Assembly: GCF_030131845.1 (NCBI RefSeq)
Contig: NZ_JASKYM010000014.1
Location: 1-58,500, forward strand
DNA from: Romboutsia sedimentorum
GTDB lineage: Bacteria > Bacillota > Clostridia > Peptostreptococcales > Peptostreptococcaceae
DNA: 58,500 nt
Reading direction: 5' to 3'
Shown here piece by piece: positions 26,422-35,447 of this stretch. Below the pieces are notes generated by a model that worked only from the letters and a program-made list of their open reading frames with translations, was not told the DNA's origin and did not search any database. Made by a program: the position numbers and the translations under genes. Within the stretch, counting starts at the first letter, position 1. Every line of letters starts with the position of its first letter.

Positions 26422-27136
26422 CGCAGTCCACTTCCTTTCCTTCTCTTGTAGTTATTAAGTTATAAATTACAGTAGTAAGGATACCTTCTGCTATTGCTAT
26501 TGGTATTTGAGTCATAAAGAAAACCCCTAAAAACTTAGCTGCAGAAACCATTACTCCACCAGTTGCATCTGGAAAAGCTAATGCAAGTTGAAGCGCTGTT
26601 ATTGTATATGTACATAAATCACCTAAAGCTGCACTTATAAATACATTTGTTCCAATTTTAACATTTCTTTTCTTTAAAAATCTAAATATACAAAATGTAA
26701 CTATTGGTCCAACGATTGCCATTGAAAAAGCATTGGCTCCTAGTGTTGTTATCCCCCCGTGTGCTAAAAGTAACGCCTGGAATAAAAGTACTATTGTTCC
26801 TAATACTGCCATAACACTTGGTCCAAATAATATTGCTCCTAATCCTACCCCTGTTGGATGTGAACAACTGCCTGTTAATGATGGTATTTTTAGCGCAGAT
26901 AGCACAAATACAAATGCTCCACATAAAGCTAATAATACTTTCTTTTTAGGCTCTTCTTTTACTATTTTGTTTATAGATTTTACACCTACTAAGAAAAATG
27001 GTATAAATATAATACTCCATATAATAGACCATTTCATCGGTAAAAAGCCTTCCATTATATGCATCGCATTTGAATAAATTGGATTTAATATTACTAACAT
27101 AAATGCAGATGCTAATACTAATTTTATTTTTTTCAT
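26405..27136 (-). CDS. cbiM: Cobalt ECF transporter substrate-binding subunit CbiM
   Basis: 243 aa. An N-terminal signal segment (1-24) is followed by MHIMEGFLP; after processing, the Met-His N-terminus ligates the cobalt ion in CbiM/NikM proteins. Seven hydrophobic segments follow, with GSCSHPTGVGLGAILFGP supplying the other conserved His. Imports Co2+ for B12 synthesis. AGGGAGAG precedes the ATG. It needs the CbiQ-CbiO energising module, which must be encoded elsewhere. Confidence 0.93.
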   Translation of the reverse strand: MKKIKLVLASAFMLVILNPIYSNAMHIMEGFLPMKWSIIWSIIFIPFFLVGVKSINKIVKEEPKKKVLLALCGAFVFVLSALKIPSLTGSCSHPTGVGLGAILFGPSVMAVLGTIVLLFQALLLAHGGITTLGANAFSMAIVGPIVTFCIFRFLKKRNVKIGTNVFISAALGDLCTYTITALQLALAFPDATGGVMVSAAKFLGVFFMTQIPIAIAEGILTTVIYNLITTREGKEVDCDEFQC

Positions 27137-27357
27137 CTAATCTCTCCCTCTTTCATACACTTTTGTTTATTAACATAATTTTATTTTTTATTACAAATTT
27201 ATTATACATATAAATTGTGTCATTATTATGTCAAAACCTTGACGAAATATTGACAAATTATGCGTATATTTTTAGCTAAATCATATTACCTAGGAAATCA
27301 TATTCTAAAAGATATTTCAAATTATATATTTATAATCTATTTTTTATAATTCCTATC
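27137..27357. other. Intergenic region upstream of cbiM
   Basis: AT-rich spacer of 221 bases after the helicase gene. A TTGACA box is present on the minus strand but no well-spaced -10 was found, and no cobalamin aptamer lies here. Nothing else recognised. Confidence 0.4.
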
Positions 27358-29367
27358 CTATAAATGGCCATTATAAAATTTTCTCATGTCTTCAATATTA
27401 CTACTTCTATTTTTAATAGGAATTGAATCAAATACAACATCTTTATATCTGCTATTTGAATTCGATGCTATCCTTGAGTCAAGTATAGCCACTATTCCAT
27501 TATCATTATCTTTTCTAATTAGCCTTCCTATACCTTGTCTAAGTTTAACTATCATATACGGTACACTAACCTCCATCAAAAAATCCTTGCTAGTATTTTT
27601 TTTATATTCAATGATAGGATCTGGTACTGGAAATGGCAACCTAAATATTATTAAATTTGACAAAGCTTTACCTGGAATATCAATACCTTCCCAAAATGTA
27701 CCTGTAGCTAGAAGTATAGAATCCTCATCTTTTTTAAATTCGTCTAGTATCTCATCTTGTGACGATGACATACTCTGTCTTAACAAATTATATCCAAGAT
27801 TTTTTTTATTCAATATATTATATACTTCATTTAAATCATTCTTTGATGTAAATAATATCAAAGCCTTACCTTTAGTAATATCTATTAGTTTTATTATTTC
27901 TTCTGTTCCCCTTTTTATAAAATTCTCTCTTTCATAAGTCGGATGAGGCATATTTTCTGCGCAATAAATCATTGCATTTTTATTATAATTAAAAGGAGAG
28001 TATTTCGGGCTAGATAAGAATCCATCCTCAATTTTGAATCCTGTATTTTTTATAAAGTATTCGTATCTATCTTTCTCGTCTCCTTTGTTTTTGTCTGCAA
28101 TTGTAGCTGAAGTTAGTATTGTAGTTTTTGTTTTATCAAAATATAATTTTCTTATTTCTTTATCTATATTTTTAGGACATGAAAAAATTTCTACACTACG
28201 ATTCTTTGCCATCCAAAATAAATCATTAGAATTTTCATCTAATATATTATTTAAAAATAAATCTAAGTCTGCTAGACTTTCAATTATCTCTTCACTCAAA
28301 TTGCTATCACTATAAAATTGAACTTTTTCATATATTATTTTAATTTGTTTTTGTATTTTATATATTAGAATTTTGATATCTTCAACATTTACAAAGAATC
28401 TTTCTATGTCATTATTTTTTAATTTTAAATTTTCCTTTATTTGAACTTTGATTTGTCTTTCTAGCTCTAAAAATAATAAATTTAATATATCATTTGCATT
28501 TTTAATTTCCAAATCCAAGCTATTTTTAATACTAACTTTTTTAATACCATTTCTAGATTCTTTAATTAAAGTTTTTATACTGTTTTTACTATAACTTTCG
28601 ATAAGTGAATTTCTTACTTTATCTTCTAAGTTATGAGCTTCATCTATCACTATTAAATCTATATTCTCACTTAATAACCCCCTATGACCTTTTCTAAGTT
28701 TTTGAAAATGTACTGTTAATAAATCTTGATTACAAAGTATAACCCCTTTAGTTTCTAACATATCATTTCTAAGTCTCATAAATCTGCAGGTCTTAAAATA
28801 CTCACACTTACTATGGTCTGTACTTTTTATAGATACATTTTCCCACATATCATCATTTATTTCTAAGTTTATAAATCTTTTATCAACAATTCCATTTTGT
28901 ACATATTGGTATAGAACTTCATCTTCTTCATTGATTTTATTATTATCTTTGAAGTATTCATCCGCTCGTTTCCTACAAGCAAAATGAGTCATACCTTTTG
29001 CTAATATTATTTCTGGCCTATGCTTTATATAAGAACATATTTTTTTAACATCTTTTATTAATTGTTCTTGAAGTGCTATTGTTGAAGTAGCTATTAATAT
29101 AGGTTTATTAAATAAAAGATTATAACAAAGAAGTGGTACAATATATGCATAAGACTTTCCTATTCCAACTCCTGCTTCTACTATTGTATGTTTTTTTTCT
29201 TTTATACTATAACAAATATCAAGTGCCATATCTTCCTGACCTTCTCTTTGTTCAAATCCTAGCTTTGGAATTTCTTCCATAAAAAAGTCCCATACTAATT
29301 TTTCTAGTTTTTCATATTTATCTAAGCTATCCTTAGTTTTGTATTTATTATCTGAAAACCAAAACAT
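27358..29367 (-). CDS. dinG: DinG/XPD-family ATP-dependent helicase
   Basis: 669 aa, superfamily 2. Walker A VEAGVGIGKSYAY, four Cys (FACRKR, SKCEYFKTCRF, ILCNQDLL) positioned to hold a 4Fe-4S cluster, DEAH box VIDEAHNLED, and C-terminal motifs ATGTFWEGIDIPG and QGIGRLIR. These define the XPD/DinG helicases that unwind DNA 5' to 3' and resolve R-loops or damaged forks. It lacks the N-terminal exonuclease found in some Gram-positive DinG proteins. The ATG follows AAGGAG. Confidence 0.88.
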   Translation of the reverse strand: MFWFSDNKYKTKDSLDKYEKLEKLVWDFFMEEIPKLGFEQREGQEDMALDICYSIKEKKHTIVEAGVGIGKSYAYIVPLLCYNLLFNKPILIATSTIALQEQLIKDVKKICSYIKHRPEIILAKGMTHFACRKRADEYFKDNNKINEEDEVLYQYVQNGIVDKRFINLEINDDMWENVSIKSTDHSKCEYFKTCRFMRLRNDMLETKGVILCNQDLLTVHFQKLRKGHRGLLSENIDLIVIDEAHNLEDKVRNSLIESYSKNSIKTLIKESRNGIKKVSIKNSLDLEIKNANDILNLLFLELERQIKVQIKENLKLKNNDIERFFVNVEDIKILIYKIQKQIKIIYEKVQFYSDSNLSEEIIESLADLDLFLNNILDENSNDLFWMAKNRSVEIFSCPKNIDKEIRKLYFDKTKTTILTSATIADKNKGDEKDRYEYFIKNTGFKIEDGFLSSPKYSPFNYNKNAMIYCAENMPHPTYERENFIKRGTEEIIKLIDITKGKALILFTSKNDLNEVYNILNKKNLGYNLLRQSMSSSQDEILDEFKKDEDSILLATGTFWEGIDIPGKALSNLIIFRLPFPVPDPIIEYKKNTSKDFLMEVSVPYMIVKLRQGIGRLIRKDNDNGIVAILDSRIASNSNSRYKDVVFDSIPIKNRSSNIEDMRKFYNGHL

Positions 29368-29451
29368 ATTTTTTCTCCTTATTCATTAATGATATATTAA
29401 TTTAGTGCATTTTAAGATTTTAATTTATGTAGCTTACTTTCACATTAAAAT

Positions 29452-29485
29452 AAAGCACCAGGATAATTACTTATCGCTGTGCTTT
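29452..29485 (-). terminator. Terminator after the Cys-rich small gene
   Basis: AAAGCAC and GATAA arms pair with TTATC and GTGCTTT (imperfect stem), followed by TATTTTAAT on the minus strand. It lies about 55 bases past the stop of the 59-aa gene. Confidence 0.6.
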
Positions 29486-29539
29486 AATCTTAATCTATTT
29501 ATTTTTCAATTTTTTATTCTTCATATAATCTTAAATATA

Positions 29540-29719
29540 CTACCAAATCACATGAGAAAATCCACTGATTTTTTTAGCTGCGTCTATATTCTCAGGTACT
29601 TTACAATAAGGTAATTTATTATTGTGATCTTTATGATGTTTTATACACTCTATACATTTTCCAAATCTTTGGCATTTTGTGTTTTTACAGCTACATGTAG
29701 TTTTTCCGTTTTCTAGCAT
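29540..29719 (-). CDS. Small Cys-rich protein, probable zinc-binding, 59 aa
   Basis: An easily missed gene with a perfect ribosome binding site (TTTAGGAGGGCATT) before the ATG. The protein starts MLENGKTTCSCKNTKC and continues FGKCIECIKHHKDH, then a late LPYCKVP; the seven Cys with three His suggest one or two zinc sites. It has no signal peptide or membrane segment. Its own terminator follows. I do not know a named family; a nucleic-acid-binding or regulatory zinc ribbon would fit the size. Confidence 0.75.
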   Translation of the reverse strand: MLENGKTTCSCKNTKCQRFGKCIECIKHHKDHNNKLPYCKVPENIDAAKKISGFSHVIW

Positions 29720-29773
29720 AATGCCCTCCTAAATTAAGTTTTATATTTATATTAACATAATAAAAACTATTTA

Positions 29774-31015
29774 TTAATCTTTATTTATTAAATTAATACA
29801 TAAGCTCTCTTTTTTTATTTTAGCACCTTGTTTATAGATATATACGAATAACGATACCGCTATTATATAAAATAGTACCGTAAAGTAATACGGCGCTGTA
29901 TATGATACATTTTGCATTAAAAATCCACCTATTGCTATACCTATAGCTCTACTTATATTACCTGACAATGACATTAAACTGCTCATATTTGTCCTATCTT
30001 TATCCTCTATCATCTCCATAGATAAATTTTGGATTAATGGCATTGCCATATTCATAAGTCCATTTCTCATAAAAAAAGATACCGTTATTATAAATATACC
30101 TTGTGGAAATGCTATTGATAATAAAAATGGTATTGATATTAATTGACACATTATTATTGAACGCTGTTTCCCAAGCCTTGCTGATATAAAAGGTATAATC
30201 ATTCCTCCTACTATACATCCAAATTGAGAGATAGACAATATGGACCCAACAATTCCATCACTTATATTCATAGAATATTTTAAATATACACTAAAAAATG
30301 GAACTATCATTCCAGCACCTATACCGATTAAGCTGTTATAGATCATAAAACTAATTACATTTTTATTTAATATGCTTATATATCCTTTTATACAATCTTT
30401 AAAATTTCTAGATTTTAATTTTTTTGGTTCTTTCATAAAAAATATAGGTATTAACGCAATTAAGGATAGTATTGAAGACATTATAAATATATACATTATC
30501 GCTGTCTTAGGCGAAAAATAATTTCCCATATACGAAGATAACACTCCCCCTAAAAAAGACGCACTCATCATTCCCACATTAGAAATCACAAAATTTGTAC
30601 TAAACACTGAAACTCGTTGTTCTTCACAAGTATTTTCAACTATATACATTCCTTCAGCAGTTGACTTTATGCTCATTCCAAACCCGTTTATTATAGACAT
30701 TAATATTATTATTATAGGATTTTTGAATATCACTAAAAAACTAGAACCTATAGATATACAAACAAATCCCAAAGTAAAACTTTTCTTTCTCCCTATTTTT
30801 TCTATAAGATATGCACTTGGAATAGACGCTATTGCTATTGCAAAAGTATTTATAGATAATATATTGCCTACAAATTGTTCTTGATATCCAACTTCTTTTA
30901 AATATATCCCTACAAACATATTAAAAATACCCATAGAAAAAGATGCTATTAGGTTTATTATTAAAAACAAATATATATTTTTATTTATTTTTCTTACATT
31001 TTTTATGCTCTCCAA
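29774..31015 (-). CDS. MFS transporter, 413 aa
   Basis: Twelve hydrophobic segments with the major-facilitator A-like motif between helices 2 and 3 (LIEKIGRKKSF) and a repeat of it in the second half (ISARLGKQRS). The sequence is of the general drug/sugar efflux type; the substrate cannot be inferred. The likely start is TTG at 31015 following GGGGGGATT. It stands alone between the Cys-rich small gene and the polyamine operon terminator. Confidence 0.8.
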   Translation of the reverse strand: MESIKNVRKINKNIYLFLIINLIASFSMGIFNMFVGIYLKEVGYQEQFVGNILSINTFAIAIASIPSAYLIEKIGRKKSFTLGFVCISIGSSFLVIFKNPIIIILMSIINGFGMSIKSTAEGMYIVENTCEEQRVSVFSTNFVISNVGMMSASFLGGVLSSYMGNYFSPKTAIMYIFIMSSILSLIALIPIFFMKEPKKLKSRNFKDCIKGYISILNKNVISFMIYNSLIGIGAGMIVPFFSVYLKYSMNISDGIVGSILSISQFGCIVGGMIIPFISARLGKQRSIIMCQLISIPFLLSIAFPQGIFIITVSFFMRNGLMNMAMPLIQNLSMEMIEDKDRTNMSSLMSLSGNISRAIGIAIGGFLMQNVSYTAPYYFTVLFYIIAVSLFVYIYKQGAKIKKESLCINLINKD

Positions 31016-31102
31016 AATCCCCCCACCCCTATCATCTTCATTACTTTATATTATATCACTATTTATATATTCCTATTTTATAAATAGTGATATATTTAAA
31101 TA

Positions 31103-31134
31103 AAGCATAGCGGTTAATTTTCACCACTATGCTT
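31103..31134 (-). terminator. Terminator of the polyamine operon
   Basis: A 12-bp stem AAGCATAGTGGT/ACCGCTATGCTT (one G-U) followed by TATTTAAATA on the minus strand, 39 bases after speB. Confidence 0.8.
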
Positions 31135-31172
31135 CATATTCAAACTATTTAGCTTTATTTATTATATATAAA

Positions 31173-32063
31173 TTAGTTTTTGAATTTTAGTTTGTCACAA
31201 ATTATAAGTATTAACTCTCTTAATACCTTACATGCTGCTACTGTAGATACGCTAGAATTATCATAATCTGGACTAAGTTCAACTATATCACAACCTACTA
31301 AATTTATATTTCTATTTTTTAATATTTTAAAAATATTTTCTAACTCTCTATACGTTATACCACCAGGTTCTGGTGTTCCAGTCCCAGGAAATATTGATGG
31401 GTCTAATACGTCTAAGTCTATTGTTAAATAAACATTTTTACCTTCCAAATTTTTAACTATTGTTTCAAAAGTGTTTATAGTTGATACTTCCATATAAGTA
31501 TGCTTTTCTTTTAATGCAAAGTTAAATTCATCTTTAGTTCCCGATCTTATTCCAAATTGGAATATCTTATTATCCCCCACTATATCCCATATCCTTTTTA
31601 TTACTGTTGCATGAGAATTTTTATTATTATTGTAGCTTTCTCTAAGATCTGTATGAGCATCAAAGTGAATTATATATACATCCTTATATTTTTCATAGAC
31701 TGCTTTAAAAGCAGGAAGTGTTACTAAATGTTCTCCACCTATCATAAAAGGTACTTTATTATCATTTACTATTTCTTTAGTTCCTTCATATATTTCTTCT
31801 AATACTTTATCAGTATTTCCTATGCTTAGCTCTAAGTCTCCTCTATCGCAAACTTTAAAATCTTCTAAATCTAAATTTAGTGTTGGACTGTAAGTTTCAA
31901 GTCCATCAAATTCAAGCCTCATAGCACTACTTGCAAACCTAGTTCCCGGTCTATTTGAAGTAGTCCCATCAAATCCCACGCCATAAACCACTACATTTGC
32001 TTCTTCATAAGTAGTATCCATTGCCATAAATGTAGTTATATGCGAAAAATTATTTTTCTTCAT
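31173..32063 (-). CDS. speB: Agmatinase
   Basis: 296 aa of the ureohydrolase family. The binuclear manganese ligands appear in GGEHLVTL, HFDAHTDLR and DLDVLDPS. Agmatinase splits agmatine to putrescine and urea, the second step of the arginine route. The ATG lies inside the end of speE (14-base overlap). Gene order speA-speD-speE-speB gives a complete pathway from arginine and SAM to spermidine. Confidence 0.93.
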   Translation of the reverse strand: MKKNNFSHITTFMAMDTTYEEANVVVYGVGFDGTTSNRPGTRFASSAMRLEFDGLETYSPTLNLDLEDFKVCDRGDLELSIGNTDKVLEEIYEGTKEIVNDNKVPFMIGGEHLVTLPAFKAVYEKYKDVYIIHFDAHTDLRESYNNNKNSHATVIKRIWDIVGDNKIFQFGIRSGTKDEFNFALKEKHTYMEVSTINTFETIVKNLEGKNVYLTIDLDVLDPSIFPGTGTPEPGGITYRELENIFKILKNRNINLVGCDIVELSPDYDNSSVSTVAACKVLRELILIICDKLKFKN

Positions 32064-32904
32064 TTAGCATATCCTTAACATATTGAGGCAACATAAATGC
32101 TCCTTGATGTATGTCAGTATTATAGTATTTAGTTTTAAGTTTTAAATTTTCCCAAGCTTCTTTATCTTGATGTTTTGTTGGGTCTAATTTTTTAGAGGCA
32201 AATCCAAATAACCAGTGCCCTGATGGATAAGTTGGTATATGAGCTTGATAAACTTTAGCTATAGGGAATATATTTTTTATTTTTTCATTTGATCTTTTCA
32301 TTTCTTTAGCATTAAAATCAAAATATGGACTTTCATTTTGATTTACAAGTATTCCATCATCGCTCAATACTCTATAACAGTCATTATAAAAATCTAATGA
32401 AAATAATCCTTCTCCTGGTCCTATTGGGTCTGTTGAATCAACTATTATTAAGTCATAAATGCTATCTTTAGAATTTTTAACAAAAGCTACTCCATCTTCA
32501 TAATATAAGTTAACTCTTTCATCATCTAGTTTACATGCACATATATCAATGTATTTTCTTGATACATCTACTACCATCTTATCTATTTCAACCATATCTA
32601 TCTTTTCAATTTGTGGATAACGAGTAAGTTCTCTTACAGTTCCTCCATCTCCACCACCTATAACTAATACATTTTTTATATTCATATTAGTAGCCATAGG
32701 AGTGTGAACTATCATATCATGATATATAAATTCATCTTTATAACTTACCATCATAAGCCCATCTAGTGTTAAAAATTTTCCAAACTCTTCACTATCAAAA
32801 ACATCCACTTGTTGAAAGTCTGATTTTTCACTAAATAAATGTTTTTCTACTTTTATTGAAAAACGTACATTATTAGTCCATTGTTCTGTATACCAAAGTT
32901 CCAT
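32050..32904 (-). CDS. speE: Spermidine synthase
   Basis: 284 aa aminopropyltransferase. LVIGGGDGGTVREL is the decarboxylated-SAM site, MVEIDKMVVD binds the ribose, and IIVDSTDPIGPGEGLF contains the catalytic Asp gate. It transfers aminopropyl from decarboxylated SAM to putrescine. GGAGG precedes the ATG. A 240-base gap with hairpin potential separates it from speD, unusual inside an otherwise compact operon. Confidence 0.95.
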   Translation of the reverse strand: MELWYTEQWTNNVRFSIKVEKHLFSEKSDFQQVDVFDSEEFGKFLTLDGLMMVSYKDEFIYHDMIVHTPMATNMNIKNVLVIGGGDGGTVRELTRYPQIEKIDMVEIDKMVVDVSRKYIDICACKLDDERVNLYYEDGVAFVKNSKDSIYDLIIVDSTDPIGPGEGLFSLDFYNDCYRVLSDDGILVNQNESPYFDFNAKEMKRSNEKIKNIFPIAKVYQAHIPTYPSGHWLFGFASKKLDPTKHQDKEAWENLKLKTKYYNTDIHQGAFMLPQYVKDMLNEEK

Positions 32905-33144
32905 AATACTACCTCCAAAACCTATTTTAATAATTTATATATATTTATTGTTATTCTTACTTCATATCTACGCAAATTTGTTTATTGCATATATTTATGT
33001 TATAATATTAGTTCAAATTTATTTTTATTAGCTGGAAATTGCGAGTTTCCATATTGCTAAATTTTAAAGCTTCATAAATTTATTAACTGGGTGCAACCAT
33101 TTAATTAATTTTATAATTAAGCTGTTTCTATAGGCATTATTTAC
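32905..33144 (-). other. 240-base intercistronic leader in the polyamine operon, possible structured RNA
   Basis: There is no gene here. On the minus strand I see AGCTT...AAGCT enclosing a small AT hairpin and GGTTGCACCC, then a nested TAGC-GGAAA...TTTCC-GCTA hairpin (around 33031-33062). The plus strand carries TTGTTT-17-TATAAT at 32978-33006, a promoter-like match pointing antisense into speD. It may be regulatory, but no known riboswitch class was recognised. Confidence 0.35.
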
Positions 33145-33558
33145 TTATATAGCTTCAGGCTTAAAAGTGATTTTGCCTAAATCTTTTTTTGAAAATTTTT
33201 GTATCTTTGATGTTAATCCTCTTGGTATCTCTGTTGATTCACTTCTCTCTGCTTTTAATAGTTCTTCTAATAATTCAAAACTTTTCCAAGGATCTATATC
33301 TCCACAAGTGAAAAAATCAGCGGCTGCATATCCATATTCCGGCCAAGTATGTATTGTTAAATGAGACTCTGCAATTATAACTGCACCAGACACACCCCAA
33401 GGATTAAAATGATGAAATACTGAATCTACTATTGTTGCTTTTGCGTTTAATGCTGAATCATTCATATATTTTTCTATATTTTTTGGATCTTTTAAAATCT
33501 CCTCATCACAATTATAGTATTCAACTAATATATGGCGTCCTAATGTTTCAAATTGCAT
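33145..33558 (-). CDS. speD: S-adenosylmethionine decarboxylase proenzyme (SpeH type)
   Basis: 137 aa from ATG 33558; a GTG three codons earlier is too close to the GGAG. The proenzyme self-cleaves before Ser65 in [12 protein letters not shown] to create the pyruvoyl cofactor; His70 and Cys85 (FFTCGD) are the conserved processing and catalytic residues. The size is that of the short bacterial/archaeal class. It makes decarboxylated SAM for SpeE. It follows speA by 27 bases. Confidence 0.94.
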   Translation of the reverse strand: MQFETLGRHILVEYYNCDEEILKDPKNIEKYMNDSALNAKATIVDSVFHHFNPWGVSGAVIIAESHLTIHTWPEYGYAAADFFTCGDIDPWKSFELLEELLKAERSESTEIPRGLTSKIQKFSKKDLGKITFKPEAI

Positions 33559-33585
33559 AATAACCACTCTCCTAAATATTTATTT

Positions 33586-35037
33586 TTAACTTATAACTAG
33601 TATTGTTTCTAGATTTTTGTCATTCATATCGCATAAATATGCATTATTATCTTTTAATAGTTTTATATAATCAATAATCTCTTTAGTAATCAATTCTCCT
33701 GGTGCTATTATAGGTATTCCTGGTGGATAAGCCATTATACTTTCCCCACAGACTCTATCTACGCAATCACTTAGTATTACATTTTCTTTGTTTGAGTAAA
33801 ATGCTTCTCTTGGATTAAGCTTTACTATAGGTTTTATTTGTTTTATTTTTATATTTTTTGTAATTTGATTTTTGCTACTTATAGTAGATATTATTTCTAA
33901 TGCATTTATAAGTTTATCAATATCTTCCTTTGTAGTTCCAATAGATACAAGTGCCAATATATTATATAAATCTGCCATCTCTGGCTGTATATCAAATTCT
34001 TTATAAAGTAAATCATAAACTTCAAATCCTGTTAAATTAAGCTTTTTTACGTTTATACATAACTTTGTTTCATCTAGATAACTTACTCCTTTGTTGCCTA
34101 TAAGTTCTTTAGAGATAACTTTTATATTATTCACCTTATTTATTCTTGATTTTGCATACCTTGAAAGTTTTAAAGCATTTAATAATTGACCCTGACCATT
34201 TTCTACTAAATTATGCCTCGCTCCATCAATACTTGCCATAAGTAAATATGATGCGGATGTTGATTGCAGCATATTTATAATTTGCTTAACTTTGCTAGCA
34301 TCTATATTTTCATTTATTAAAAGTGCTGAAGCTTGAGTAAGTGCACCTCCTGTTTTATGAATACTCACTGCACTCATATGTGCTCCTAATTCCATAGCTG
34401 ATACAGGTAATTCATCATTAAACGGAAAGTGTGCTCCATGAGCTTCATCTACTAATACTAAAATATTTTTTTCACTACATATATCAATTATTTCTTTTAA
34501 GTCACAACACATTCCATAATACGTTGGATTTAATAAAAATATAGCTTTTATATCCTCTATTTTATCAATTATATCTTTTACTTTATAATGGTCAATATTT
34601 AAACTTATTCCTAAATCATCACAAAACTCAGGTTGTATAAATATAGGCTGGCCTCCACTTAAAATAAGTGCATTTATAACTGACTTATGAATATTCCTTG
34701 GTAGAAGAACCTTATCACCTGGATTTATTGTAGCCAATATCATTGCATGTATCGCCTGTGTTGTTCCATTAGTTATAAAAAAAGCATTTTTACTTTTATA
34801 TGCTTTGGCTAATAAGGCTTCTGCTTCTTTTATTATACTTTGAGGATTTGATACATTATCCATTCTTGGAGATGAGTTTATATCCATATTCATGATATCA
34901 TCCCCGAAATACTCATTTAAAATTTTAACGCCTCTATTTCTTACATGACCCGGGACATCAAAGCAAGTTATATCTTTAATTGAGTATTTTCTAAGGCTAT
35001 CCAAAAGAGGTATTTTACCATAAATTTTATCCTGCAT
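33586..35037 (-). CDS. speA: Arginine decarboxylase, fold type I (Orn/Lys/Arg decarboxylase family)
   Basis: 483 aa. VDEAHGAHFPF at about 197-207 binds PLP, and SIHKTGGALTQ holds the Schiff-base Lys228; the short C-terminal domain is as in Bacillus SpeA. I call arginine decarboxylase because agmatinase, not another putrescine route, is encoded in the same operon; lysine or ornithine decarboxylase would be the alternative. AAAGGAGGACAC precedes the ATG. A sigma-A promoter lies at 35131-35158. Confidence 0.88.
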   Translation of the reverse strand: MQDKIYGKIPLLDSLRKYSIKDITCFDVPGHVRNRGVKILNEYFGDDIMNMDINSSPRMDNVSNPQSIIKEAEALLAKAYKSKNAFFITNGTTQAIHAMILATINPGDKVLLPRNIHKSVINALILSGGQPIFIQPEFCDDLGISLNIDHYKVKDIIDKIEDIKAIFLLNPTYYGMCCDLKEIIDICSEKNILVLVDEAHGAHFPFNDELPVSAMELGAHMSAVSIHKTGGALTQASALLINENIDASKVKQIINMLQSTSASYLLMASIDGARHNLVENGQGQLLNALKLSRYAKSRINKVNNIKVISKELIGNKGVSYLDETKLCINVKKLNLTGFEVYDLLYKEFDIQPEMADLYNILALVSIGTTKEDIDKLINALEIISTISSKNQITKNIKIKQIKPIVKLNPREAFYSNKENVILSDCVDRVCGESIMAYPPGIPIIAPGELITKEIIDYIKLLKDNNAYLCDMNDKNLETILVIS

Positions 35038-35130
35038 ATTGTGTCCTCCTTTCCATTAATCGCTTACTATTTTTCATAAATATCACTATAACTATTTTTT
35101 TTGTTTATTTTTATTAAACTTACTTTATTA

Positions 35131-35158
35131 ATTATACAATTTTTCAGTATTTTTTCAA
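35131..35158 (-). promoter_or_regulatory. Sigma-A promoter of the spe operon
   Basis: TTGAAA, 16 bases, TATAAT on the minus strand, about 90 bases before speA. A long A/T-rich tract lies upstream. Confidence 0.7.
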
Positions 35159-35376
35159 GTGTTTTTTTATTTTTATTTTATTTTTTATATTTTCTTTATA
35201 TATCAGTATTTCAAACACATAAAGGATTAGTTGTTTTCGGAAGTTTATATTAAATTACATTTAGTTTAGTATAACTATCCCAATTCTTATATTAATTTAA
35301 ATTAAATTTAGTATAAGTAATCTTTTTTAATTTTTTTATAAACTTTATTTATTTTTGTAAACTTTCCTAAAAAAAC
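35159..35376. other. Intergenic region upstream of speA
   Basis: Very AT-rich, no gene. Two imperfect copies of a TTTAGT(A/T)TA-type element (around 35257-35272 and 35310-35325) were noticed; their role is unknown. Confidence 0.3.
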
Positions 35377-35428
35377 AATCTATAAAAATACAGTAAGTAT
35401 AATTATACTTACTGTATTTTTATAGATT
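35377..35428. terminator. 52-base perfect palindrome, terminator after the flavoprotein pseudogene
   Basis: AATCTATAAAAATACAGTAA and the next bases form a 24-bp perfect stem with loop AATT, followed by T-rich sequence in both directions. It lies 20 bases from the end of the pseudogene. Confidence 0.7.
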
Positions 35429-35447
35429 TTATTAATTTTTAGTATAT

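Noticed and set aside
26682-26924. Minus-strand 80-aa frame inside cbiM
   Set aside because: A different frame of the same strand within a clearly identified gene, without its own ribosome binding site.
29405-29614. Plus-strand 69-aa open frame
   Set aside because: Overlaps the terminator and the opposite-strand Cys-rich gene; Phe/Ile/Leu-rich shadow without ribosome binding site.
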